From Prochlorococcus sp. AG-409-F19 (GTDB lineage Bacteria > Cyanobacteriota > Cyanobacteriia > PCC-6307 > Cyanobiaceae): 64,000 bases of DNA. Below the pieces are notes generated by a model, which made no database searches, was not told where the DNA came from, and was given only the letters and a program-made list of their open reading frames with translations. The stretch is from contig QCJV01000003.1 in the NCBI GenBank assembly GCA_003215795.1, positions 46,473 through 110,472 of the forward strand, written 5' to 3'. Made by a program: the position numbers and the translations under genes. Positions within the stretch are counted from its first letter, which is position 1, and the number at the start of each line of letters is the position of its first letter. Shown piece after piece: positions 55,221-64,000 of the stretch.

Positions 55221-55736
55221 ATGAAATATATAAATCTCTTTAATCCTAAATGCCTAAAATCAGATGATGATGTTTTCAAAATGCAAGGTTTAAAGCTTAT
55301 TAAGCACGCACCAGGAGCACCTGGGCTGCGTTTATTTGGCCTTGGACCAAACTATTTACCTTCAAAAGGATTATCAAAATTAAAGCTTTTATTTGATCAA
55401 CATGCCTTCTGGGCTAAAAATAGAGACTACAAATATATTCGACATTTGTTAGCAGGAAGCACAGTTGTTATTTCACTTTGGAAAAACGGTGAAGTCATCG
55501 GGTTTGGAAGAGCAACTAGCGATGGAATCTATAGAGCAGTTTTGTGGGACATCATTGTTGCCGATGAATTACAAAGACAAGGCCTAGGTAGCAAAGTTGT
55601 AGAAGCTCTTCTAGAGAGTCCAAAGATCAACAAAGTAGAAAAAGTTTATCTGATGACAACATATAGCTCAGAGTTTTATAAGCAACTTGGATTTAAAGAC
55701 TGTGCCAAGCAAAATTTATTAATTAGATCATCATAA
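55221..55736 (+). CDS. GNAT-family N-acetyltransferase
   Basis: Acetyl-CoA site pattern LWDIIVADELQRQGLGSKVVEALLE; MTTYSSEFYKQLGFKDC. Confidence 0.85.
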   Translation: MKYINLFNPKCLKSDDDVFKMQGLKLIKHAPGAPGLRLFGLGPNYLPSKGLSKLKLLFDQHAFWAKNRDYKYIRHLLAGSTVVISLWKNGEVIGFGRATSDGIYRAVLWDIIVADELQRQGLGSKVVEALLESPKINKVEKVYLMTTYSSEFYKQLGFKDCAKQNLLIRSS

Positions 55737-56004
55737 GATTTGTAGAAACGCTCAATAGAAATGATATTAAAAAGAGAACTTTTGGAAAGCTGTTGAACCT
55801 ATCAGCTAAAGCTGAGGTATTAGCTGCAACAATGTCCTCAACCTCAACATTTATATCTGAATAAATCCCTTGATCTAAAAATAAAGAATATATCAAGCAA
55901 GTTGGGACACAAACTGCCTGAATTCACAGCCCCAAACCTTTAGATGTTTTTTGCTCAAGAAACTAGGCAAAATAAAGGCCCTGATTCTTAGAGGCCTGTT
56001 GAAA

Positions 56005-56076
56005 AGCGGATGAAGAGATTCGAACTCTCGACCCTCTCCTTGGCAAGGAGATGCTCTACCACTGAGCTACATCCGC
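56005..56076 (-). tRNA. tRNA-Gly (anticodon GCC)
   Basis: Minus strand GCGGATGTAGCTCAGTGGTAGAGCATCTCCTTGCCAAGGAGAGGGTCGAGAGTTCGAATCTCTTCATCCGCT; full cloverleaf. Confidence 0.97.
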
Positions 56077-56164
56077 AAAAAGAAAAACTTTTTCTTTTTA
56101 TCCAAGCAGCATGACGTAAAAAAGGGACCTCGGTCAATAAATTCTTCTAATTGACACGGGTTGA

Positions 56165-56641
56165 TTAATTCAATGAATTCATCAAAGAACCCATTTCAAG
56201 AGCTTGCAAAGCAAAACTCCAACCAAGATTGCTCTTCACACCTGCTCTTTCCAAAGCTTGTTGCATGGTATCAGTTGTGAGTACTCCAAAAATAATTGGT
56301 ACGCCAGTTTCTCTTGATACTGCTGCTATTCCTTTACTCGATTCATTTATAACAACATCAAAATGAGGAGTATCTCCTCTAATTACTGCCCCAAGGGTAA
56401 TTAAAACTTGGTATCGTCCAGTTCTTGCCAAAGCTTGGGAAACCAATGGAAGCTCCAAAGAACCTGGAACCCAAGCCACATCTAATTGAGAACTGGTTTC
56501 TGAAGTATCAATCCCATGACGCTTTAAGCAATCTAGACAACCAGTTAAAAGTTTATTTGTTACCAAATCGTTAAAGCGAGCTACAACGATGGCCACTTTT
56601 AAATTAGACGCATTTGTAAAGCGTCCTTCAATGGAAACCAT
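56165..56641 (-). CDS. ribH: 6,7-dimethyl-8-ribityllumazine synthase
   Basis: [69 protein letters not shown]. Confidence 0.97.
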   Translation of the reverse strand: MVSIEGRFTNASNLKVAIVVARFNDLVTNKLLTGCLDCLKRHGIDTSETSSQLDVAWVPGSLELPLVSQALARTGRYQVLITLGAVIRGDTPHFDVVINESSKGIAAVSRETGVPIIFGVLTTDTMQQALERAGVKSNLGWSFALQALEMGSLMNSLN

Positions 56642-56695
56642 TAGTTAATCGCAAAATTCCCTATATACCCACCATCGCATGCAACGTGTTCAGTT

Positions 56696-56893
56696 TCAAA
56701 CAAAAGAGCTAAGAAGACCATTCAGTAATACTAAATGGAACCAAACTCCACCAATGATCTCAATTTTTTTGATCTCAGGGTTACGGCGATCACTTCGGTC
56801 AGACTGTGTCATGTAAAGCACAGGAACGCCGATAACTAATAATAAAGAGCAAAACAGAAGTGCTTCAACAGCAACTGAATTAATTAAATGCAT
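56696..56893 (-). CDS. psbZ: Photosystem II reaction center protein Z
   Basis: 65-aa two-TM protein; VGVP.LY.TQSDRSDRRNPEIKKIEIIGGVWFHLVLLNGLLSSFV-like pattern typical of PsbZ/Ycf9. Confidence 0.92.
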   Translation of the reverse strand: MHLINSVAVEALLFCSLLLVIGVPVLYMTQSDRSDRRNPEIKKIEIIGGVWFHLVLLNGLLSSFV

Positions 56894-57056
56894 GGGAACC
56901 GGAGCAATGGAGCAACGAGAGCTTTCTTAATTCACATAATTGTCACATGAGAAACGACATTTTGTACAAAGATGACAAGGGTTGTCGTGAGGCTTCACAT
57001 CCAAAAGTAAAAAACCGCTTTAACATGCCAACAAACAACTGGGCAGAAAACTATCT

Positions 57057-59804
57057 ATGACGCCCGAAAGTAAGCCTTTACAAGGGAGTTTGTTTAAAGA
57101 AGCTGATGCAAAACTAGCAAGCCCAAACTCGTTACAAAAGTCACAAACCCTTGAAAATTCAGAACTAAATGACGAAGCCCTCACGAAAGATGCTCAACAA
57201 AGACCAAGAAGAAAAAAAAGTAACACAAAAGAAAATAACCATGACTTAAAAAAGCAAGAATCTAATTCAAATGAAAATCAGCCTTCATGGTCTCATCACA
57301 GTTTGGTTGATAAAAATAAGTTAACACCTGTTCTAAGACATTATGTAGACCTAAAAGAGCAGAATCCTGGGAGGACCTTGCTCTATAGACTGGGAGACTT
57401 TTTTGAATGTTTTTTTGAAGATGCAATAAATTTGTCTCAATTATTAGAATTGACTCTCACCGGGAAAGAAGCTGGGAAAGGCATAGGCAGAGTCCCAATG
57501 GCTGGAATACCTCATCATGCTGCAACTCGTTATTGTTCAACACTGATCCAAAAAGGGCTTTCTATAGCTATCTGTGATCAACTTGAAAATGTTCAAGACA
57601 AAGAAGGAAAACTACTCAAAAGAGGTATTACAAGGATACTTACTCCTGGAACAGTCCTTGAAGAAGGAATGCTTTTAGCAAAAAAAAATAACTGGTTAGC
57701 AGCAATATTAATTACTAGAACTGAAAACCAGTCTTCTTACAACTGGGGTTTAGCTAAAGCTGATATAAGTACTGGTGAATTTAAAATCCAAGAAGGTAAT
57801 GGTATTAATTCTCTTGAACAAGAGTTATTAAATATTGAAGCCTCAGAAATAATCTGTGAAGAGTTAGATCAGGATATCTATGAACTATGGAAATCTAAGC
57901 GAATCAACATTACAAAGCAGTCTAAGACTTCCTTTAGTCTTCCCGAAGCAAAAGCAGTTCTTCAAAAGAATTACCAACTTAAAACAATTGATGGCTTGGG
58001 CATAAGTGAGTTTGAATTAGCTGTTAGAGCATCAGGAGGACTCTTAAGTTACCTAAATGAAACTAATCCAATAGTAGAAACAGGACCTAAGAAAAATAAA
58101 ACTTCTATTTTAAAACTTGAATTTCCTAAAGTAGATTTTTCTAATGACACATTAATCATTGATGCACAAACTAGGAGAAATCTTGAAATTACAAAAACAC
58201 AACGAGATGGCCAATTTCAGGGTTCTCTTTTATGGGCAATTGATAGAACGCTAACAGCAATGGGAGGGAGATGTTTACGTAGATGGATAGAAAAACCTCT
58301 GATTGATGCAAAGCAAATCGTTGAAAGGCAAAATGTAGTGAGTTTCCTCGTTCAACAAAGGTCTCTTAGGAAAAGATTACGTAACTTATTGAGAGCAATG
58401 GGAGATCTTGAACGGCTATCTGGGCGAGCAAGTGCAGGGCAAGCTGGAGCAAGAGAACTTGTAGCAATTGCAGACAGCTTGCTAAGAATTCCTCAATTAT
58501 CAGCAAATCTGCAGAATGTTCCAGTTGGACTTCCAAAATGGTTCAAAGAACTTCAAAATATCAACCCAGATCTTATAAAGCTAGCATCAACAATTAAAGA
58601 TAAATTAATAGATAATCCTCCACTAAGTATTACTGATGGAAATCTAATACATGATGGAGTGGATCCAATTCTTGATGGCCTCAGAAATCAACTAGAAGAT
58701 CAAGATGAATGGCTAAAAGAGCAAGAACAAAAAGAAAGGGAAGCAAGTGGAAATAATAATCTAAAACTTCAAAACCATAGAACTTTTGGCTACTTTCTAG
58801 CAGTAAGCAAATCAAAATCTCTTGAAGTACCATCTCATTGGATAAGAAGGCAAACTTTAGCAAATGAAGAAAGATTTATCACACCTGATTTAAAAGCAAG
58901 AGAAGGTAAGATCTTTCAACTAAAAGTGAGATCTTCAAATCGTGAATATGAATTATTTTGTGATCTTCGAGGAATAGTTGGTAATTATGCAACTATGATT
59001 AGAAAAACTGCACGAGCAGTTGCAGGCTTAGATGCACTGCTAGGATTAGGAGAGTTAGCAGCTACTAATAACTATTGTGCACCAGAAATCTTAAATAAAG
59101 TCGATGGTAAAAGTCCAAGGAAAATTAAATTAAAGTCTTCTAGACATCCAGTCGTTGAACAAATTCTAGTAGAAGAAAGCTTTGAACCTAATGATATAGA
59201 TCTCGGTGATAAAAAAGACATGATAATTCTTACAGGCCCTAATGCAAGTGGTAAAAGTTGCTATTTACGTCAGATTGGATTAATTCAATTACTTGCACAA
59301 ACTGGTAGTTGGGTTCCAGCAGAAGAAGCCTCATTAAGTATAGCTGACAGAATATTTACTAGAGTGGGAGCAGTGGATGATTTAGCTGCAGGACAGTCAA
59401 CGTTTATGGTAGAAATGACTGAAACTGCTTATATATTAAACCAAGCGACAAGATATTCGGTAGTTCTTTTAGATGAAATTGGTCGAGGCACGTCTACATT
59501 TGATGGACTTTCAATAGCATGGTCAGTTAGTGAATTCCTTGCAACTAGTATTAAGAGTCGAACAATATTTGCAACTCATTATCACGAATTAAATGAACTT
59601 TCTAAAGAAATTAAGAATATAGAGAACTTTCAAGTCTTGGTAAAAGAAACAGGGGACACTATATCTTTCCTTCACAAAGTAGTTCCTGGTGGTGCAAATA
59701 GAAGCTATGGAATTGAAGCTGCTCGTTTAGCAGGTGTTCCTGAAGCGGTTATCAATAATGCAAAAAAAATTCTTCACCGTCTTGAACAAAAGCATGAATC
59801 TTAA
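57057..59804 (+). CDS. mutS: DNA mismatch repair protein MutS
   Basis: [20 protein letters not shown] (Phe-x-Glu mismatch-binding), [30 protein letters not shown] Walker [27 protein letters not shown]. Confidence 0.97.
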   Translation: MTPESKPLQGSLFKEADAKLASPNSLQKSQTLENSELNDEALTKDAQQRPRRKKSNTKENNHDLKKQESNSNENQPSWSHHSLVDKNKLTPVLRHYVDLKEQNPGRTLLYRLGDFFECFFEDAINLSQLLELTLTGKEAGKGIGRVPMAGIPHHAATRYCSTLIQKGLSIAICDQLENVQDKEGKLLKRGITRILTPGTVLEEGMLLAKKNNWLAAILITRTENQSSYNWGLAKADISTGEFKIQEGNGINSLEQELLNIEASEIICEELDQDIYELWKSKRINITKQSKTSFSLPEAKAVLQKNYQLKTIDGLGISEFELAVRASGGLLSYLNETNPIVETGPKKNKTSILKLEFPKVDFSNDTLIIDAQTRRNLEITKTQRDGQFQGSLLWAIDRTLTAMGGRCLRRWIEKPLIDAKQIVERQNVVSFLVQQRSLRKRLRNLLRAMGDLERLSGRASAGQAGARELVAIADSLLRIPQLSANLQNVPVGLPKWFKELQNINPDLIKLASTIKDKLIDNPPLSITDGNLIHDGVDPILDGLRNQLEDQDEWLKEQEQKEREASGNNNLKLQNHRTFGYFLAVSKSKSLEVPSHWIRRQTLANEERFITPDLKAREGKIFQLKVRSSNREYELFCDLRGIVGNYATMIRKTARAVAGLDALLGLGELAATNNYCAPEILNKVDGKSPRKIKLKSSRHPVVEQILVEESFEPNDIDLGDKKDMIILTGPNASGKSCYLRQIGLIQLLAQTGSWVPAEEASLSIADRIFTRVGAVDDLAAGQSTFMVEMTETAYILNQATRYSVVLLDEIGRGTSTFDGLSIAWSVSEFLATSIKSRTIFATHYHELNELSKEIKNIENFQVLVKETGDTISFLHKVVPGGANRSYGIEAARLAGVPEAVINNAKKILHRLEQKHES

Positions 59805-59830
59805 TTATTATTCACCCAGGAAATTTAACG

Positions 59831-60463
59831 CTATTTAATTACAGAAGCTCTTAATAACGCATTTACTGTTGCAGCTGCCATAGCAGCTCCGCCTCTATGA
59901 CCATCAATTCTTATATGTGGCAAATCAGTTTGAGCCAAAATACTCTTACTTTCAAGGACTCTAATAAAACCAACAGGCATACCAATAATCAAGCTAGGTT
60001 CAATAGCTCCTTGAGAAATTAAGTCCAACAAGACTTCTAAAGCTTTTGGCGCACTGCCAAATAAAGCTAAAGGTTTATTGTTATTCGAACACTTACCTGT
60101 TAGATCAATCCAAGCATTTTTGATACCTATAGCTGTACGAGTTAATCCTTCTTGATCTCCAGTTGGAACCCAATCTAGAACACATTGAACAGATGATTGC
60201 AATGTACGTGCTGCCATTGGTGTTATAGCAGCAGCAGCCATATGTGTATCCGTCAATATACTAGCGCCAGATTTCAAAGCAGAAAGGCCTATATGACATG
60301 CATTAGGAGAAAATCTCAAGTATTCTTGAATAGAGAAATCACCACTTGAATGAATTAATCTCTCAAGCACTTGTTGCTCTAAGTCATTCAATTCTGGACA
60401 ATGAAGTCTGGAACGAATATATTGAAGACTTTCAGAAAAAATTGGGTGATCAATTCCAGTCAC
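59831..60463 (-). CDS. cobH: Precorrin-8X methylmutase
   Basis: VLERLIHSSGDFSIQEYLRFSP, ILTDTHMAAAAIT, LIIGMPVGFIRVLESK. Confidence 0.93.
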   Translation of the reverse strand: MTGIDHPIFSESLQYIRSRLHCPELNDLEQQVLERLIHSSGDFSIQEYLRFSPNACHIGLSALKSGASILTDTHMAAAAITPMAARTLQSSVQCVLDWVPTGDQEGLTRTAIGIKNAWIDLTGKCSNNNKPLALFGSAPKALEVLLDLISQGAIEPSLIIGMPVGFIRVLESKSILAQTDLPHIRIDGHRGGAAMAAATVNALLRASVIK

Positions 60464-60526
60464 TGTTTCTATATGCAGTGTAATTATTTAAGGGATGATT
60501 TATAAAGAAACACCAATCGACTCAAG

Positions 60527-61525
60527 ATGCCAATTCATTTACTTTGGGGAGATGATATTGGTGCAATTGATAGATCATTAAATGCCTTCATTAATCAAGC
60601 CCTAGATCCTAATTGGATAAGTATCAACCTTACTCGCTTAGATGGTCAAAGTCATGAACAAGCTCTCCAATCTCTTGTAGAGGTGCGTACACCTCCATTT
60701 GGAAGTGGACATCGTGTAATTATTCTGAAAAACAGTCCATTTTGCAATGGATGTTCCTCATTGCTATCAAGTCAATTTGAAAACATCTTGGACTTAATTC
60801 CAAAAACAAGTCATCTGATGCTAGTTAGTAAAAATAAACCCGATGGCAGATTAAAGACAACAAAGTTAATCAATCAATTAATCAAGGTTAAGAAAGCATT
60901 TGAAAAAAAATTTTTGCTGCCTGCTATATGGGACGAAATTGGCCAAAAAAAATTAATCCAAAGAACAGCTGATGAAATGAATATTGAGATTGAAGAGCAT
61001 GCAATTTATCCTCTTGTAGAAGCAATAGGCAGTGATAGCCAACGGCTAGTATTAGAACTAGAAAAGCTAATTTTACTAGAAGAAACAAAAAGCAAGGAAC
61101 AAGACATTGGAAGACTTGTAATTAGCCAAGAAACGGTAAATGAGCTCTGTCAAAGTATTACTAGTAACTCTATAGAGATTGGTTCATATATACTTTCAAG
61201 CGAATTGGGAAAGGCTATTACTAGAATTGATTCACTTATAAATCAAGGAGAGCCTGCCTTAAGAATACTGGCTAGCCTAACTACTCAAATTAGAGGTTGG
61301 CTATGGGTCAGTCTTCTCGAACAAGATGGGCAGAAAGAAATTGGTTTTGTTGCAAAACAAGCAGGAATAGCAAACCCAAAAAGAATTTATGTAATTCGAA
61401 AGCAAATACGAGGAAAATCGCCTTCATTCTTCATTAATCTTCTAAAGAAAGTGTTGGAAATCGAGATCCTACTTAAAAAAGGAACAGCCCCTAAAAATGC
61501 ATTTAGAGATTGTCTACTAACATAA
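60527..61525 (+). CDS. holA: DNA polymerase III delta subunit
   Basis: MPIHLLWGDDIGAIDRSLNAF, LEKLILLEE, GEPALRILASLTTQIRGWL pattern of HolA. Confidence 0.88.
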   Translation: MPIHLLWGDDIGAIDRSLNAFINQALDPNWISINLTRLDGQSHEQALQSLVEVRTPPFGSGHRVIILKNSPFCNGCSSLLSSQFENILDLIPKTSHLMLVSKNKPDGRLKTTKLINQLIKVKKAFEKKFLLPAIWDEIGQKKLIQRTADEMNIEIEEHAIYPLVEAIGSDSQRLVLELEKLILLEETKSKEQDIGRLVISQETVNELCQSITSNSIEIGSYILSSELGKAITRIDSLINQGEPALRILASLTTQIRGWLWVSLLEQDGQKEIGFVAKQAGIANPKRIYVIRKQIRGKSPSFFINLLKKVLEIEILLKKGTAPKNAFRDCLLT

Positions 61526-61576
61526 GCAGAGCCTAATGGCTATTCATCAAATAATCCAATCTCAGAAACCATTTAA

Positions 61577-63337
61577 ATGACTCTTTTGGTGCAAAAATTT
61601 GGCGGCACCTCTGTTGGTAACATTGAGCGAATTAAAGCAGTTGCAAAAAGAATTGCATTATCCAAAAAAGCAGGGCATGAGCTTGTAGTGGTTGTCTCAG
61701 CTATGGGAAATAGAACAGATGAATTAACTAACCTTGCTCTATCAGTAAGCAAAGATCCACCTTCAAGAGAGATGGATATGCTTCTTTCGACTGGAGAACA
61801 AATAACAATATCCTTACTTTCAATAGCCTTACATGAACTTGGTATTTCAGCAACTTCAATGACAGGGAGTCAGGTTGGGATAATCACTGAGTCTGCACAT
61901 GGGAAAGCGCGAATTCTGGAAATCAAAACCGATAGGATCAAAGAACTTTTGAAAAACGGTCATGTTGTTGTTGTGGCAGGATTTCAGGGAACCAGCCTTG
62001 GTAGCAGTCAAACTGCTGAAATTACGACATTGGGCAGAGGTGGATCGGATACTTCAGCTGTAGCACTTGCAACTTCATTAGAAGCAGACTGTTGTGAAAT
62101 ATATACTGACGTTCCTGGAGTTCTTACGACTGATCCTAGAAAAGTTGCAGACGCGCAAATGATTGCAACAATAACTTGCGATGAAATGCTCGAACTAGCA
62201 AGTCTTGGGGCAGCTGTACTACATCCAAGAGCAGTAGAAATAGCAAGAAACTATGGAATGCAAGTAGTAGTTCGCTCTAGTTGGGATGATAAACCTGGTA
62301 CAAAATTGACTAGTAACGAGAAACGATCACTAGGGAAAGAAGGCTTAGAACTAGGCAAACCAGTCAACGCAATAGAGTTAGTAGAAAAGCAATCTGTTAT
62401 AGGACTCTCTCATATTCCTGATCAACCAGGTATTGCAGCTGATTTATTTGAAACGCTCTCCAAAGGAGGTATTAACGTAGATTTAATTATTCAATCAACT
62501 CATCAGGGAAATAGTAATGATATTACATTCACAATTGCAGAAGAAGATCTAGAAAGCACAAAGTTGTTATGCCAAAAACTTATTGAAAAACTGGGGGGTA
62601 AACTGACAACTCAACAAAAAATGTCAAAATTAAGTATTCGTGGAGCTGGTATAATGGGGCGACCAGGAATTGCAGCAAAGTTTTTTGACACACTATCAAA
62701 GTCTGGAATCAACCTTAGGCTAATAGCAACTAGTGAAGTCAAAGTTAGTTGCGTAATTAATGCTGAATTAGGTAGCAAAGGTTTGAGATATGTTAGCGAA
62801 GCTTTTGATTTAAGAGATAAGCAAATTAAAATAAATCCCAAAAACACTTTTAATGGTGAACCAGAAGTCAGGGGTATAGCATTAGATCCAAATCAAGTCC
62901 AATTAAGTGTTATAAATATTCCAGATATTCCAGGTTCTGCAGCTATTTTATGTCAAGCCTTTGCTGACAAAGGAATATGTTTACATACCATTGTTCAATC
63001 AGAAAGAAAATATGAGTCTAATGGGAAAATAATCAGCTTTACAATGAATAAAGGTGATAGAAAGAATGCAGATAATATTTTAATTCCTCTATTAAAAGTA
63101 TGGCCACAAGCTTATTTAGAAGACGGTAGAGCAATTACAAGAATTAGTGCAGTAGGCGCAGGCATGCCAGTAAGTATAGGAACAGCAGCTCGGATGTTTA
63201 GAGCACTAGCAAATGCAAATATTAATATTCTAATGATTGCAACTAGTGAAATTAGGACGACATGTATTGTTGCCGAGAATGATGGTGTACGAGCCTTGAA
63301 GGAAGTCCATCAATTTTTCAAACTAGGCTCAGATTAA
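61577..63337 (+). CDS. lysC: Aspartate kinase with tandem ACT domains
   Basis: LLVQKFGGTSVGNIERIKAVAKRI, TLGRGGSDTSAVALA, TDVPGVLTTDPRKV; repeated ACT-like motifs (DQPGIAADLFETLSKGGINVDLI, GRPGIAAKFFDTLSKSGINLRLI, DIPGSAAILCQAFADKGI). Confidence 0.97.
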   Translation: MTLLVQKFGGTSVGNIERIKAVAKRIALSKKAGHELVVVVSAMGNRTDELTNLALSVSKDPPSREMDMLLSTGEQITISLLSIALHELGISATSMTGSQVGIITESAHGKARILEIKTDRIKELLKNGHVVVVAGFQGTSLGSSQTAEITTLGRGGSDTSAVALATSLEADCCEIYTDVPGVLTTDPRKVADAQMIATITCDEMLELASLGAAVLHPRAVEIARNYGMQVVVRSSWDDKPGTKLTSNEKRSLGKEGLELGKPVNAIELVEKQSVIGLSHIPDQPGIAADLFETLSKGGINVDLIIQSTHQGNSNDITFTIAEEDLESTKLLCQKLIEKLGGKLTTQQKMSKLSIRGAGIMGRPGIAAKFFDTLSKSGINLRLIATSEVKVSCVINAELGSKGLRYVSEAFDLRDKQIKINPKNTFNGEPEVRGIALDPNQVQLSVINIPDIPGSAAILCQAFADKGICLHTIVQSERKYESNGKIISFTMNKGDRKNADNILIPLLKVWPQAYLEDGRAITRISAVGAGMPVSIGTAARMFRALANANINILMIATSEIRTTCIVAENDGVRALKEVHQFFKLGSD

Positions 63338-63367
63338 TAAGCAAAATATACTTAGCTTACACATATT

Positions 63368-64000
63368 TTAGCGCAATAATTTGTTTCTTAATTGATGTAT
63401 CTGATCTCTTAATTGTGCAGCTTTTTCAAAATCTAAATTAGAAGCTGATATTTTCATTTTCTGCTCAAGGTCATCAATTAACTGTGGTAATCCTTCCATT
63501 GGTATATCAAAACTATTGTTTGATTTTAATTCGTTGACTACATTCGAAGACATCTCAACTAAACTATTATCAACCCCTTCCTTTTGAAGCCTCCTGGAAA
63601 GTTCTAAGAAAGAAAGTATTGAATTATTAGCTTTTTTACCAGCTGGTCTTGGAATTATATTATATTTATTATTATATTGAGACTGCATTGACCTTCTTCT
63701 TTCTGTTTCAGAAATTGCTTTCTTCATAGAATCTGTGAGGTTATCTGCATAAAGCAATGCCATGCCTTCAATATGCCTTGCTGCTCGACCAATTGTTTGT
63801 ATAAGTGATCTTTCAGATCTCAAAAAACCTTCCTTATCTGCATCAAGAATAACCACTAGAGATACTTCAGGTAAATCTAAACCTTCTCGCAATAAATTTA
63901 CACCTACCAAAACATCATATTCACCAAGTCTTAAATCCTGAATAATTTCAATTCTCTCTATAGAATGTATTTCTGAGTGAAGATAACGCACACGGACCTT
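63368..64000 (-). CDS. uvrB: Excinuclease ABC subunit B (C-terminal part, truncated by window end)
   Basis: [53 protein letters not shown] and C-terminal UVR motif [28 protein letters not shown]. Reads through the right window edge. Confidence 0.96.
   Translation of the reverse strand, partial: KVRVRYLHSEIHSIERIEIIQDLRLGEYDVLVGVNLLREGLDLPEVSLVVILDADKEGFLRSERSLIQTIGRAARHIEGMALLYADNLTDSMKKAISETERRRSMQSQYNNKYNIIPRPAGKKANNSILSFLELSRRLQKEGVDNSLVEMSSNVVNELKSNNSFDIPMEGLPQLIDDLEQKMKISASNLDFEKAAQLRDQIHQLRNKLLR

Overview
This 64 kb window is AT-rich and gene-dense. It looks like core chromosome from a low-light-type Prochlorococcus or close marine picocyanobacterium; this taxonomic call is inferred from ho1-pebA-pebB, psaC, psbZ, ndhS, rpaB, cyanobacterial-type aspartate kinase and general gene content. 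I support about 55 protein-coding genes, tRNA-Arg(CCT), tRNA-Gly(GCC), RNase P RNA (rnpB), a TPP riboswitch upstream of thiC, and one bidirectional terminator. I saw no CRISPR array, prophage, transposase or integron. No clearly new multi-gene system stands out. The observations I consider most worth checking are: (i) a hydroxyacid locus combining a DUF1537/OtnK-type kinase, an FMN alpha-hydroxyacid oxidase and an E. coli-type quinone D-lactate dehydrogenase; (ii) MutS with a long N-terminal extension carrying a clamp-like QGSLF motif and no C-terminal tail; (iii) a MutY-Nudix fusion with an apparently intact catalytic Nudix box; (iv) a hairpin that pairs exactly with the ribosome-binding site of a conserved hypothetical gene next to tRNA-Arg; (v) SSB with a de-acidified C-terminal tip; (vi) an unlisted ORF without an ATG start between the GNAT gene and tRNA-Gly; (vii) a paired crcB locus. 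All family assignments come from recognising motifs by eye. No database search was run.
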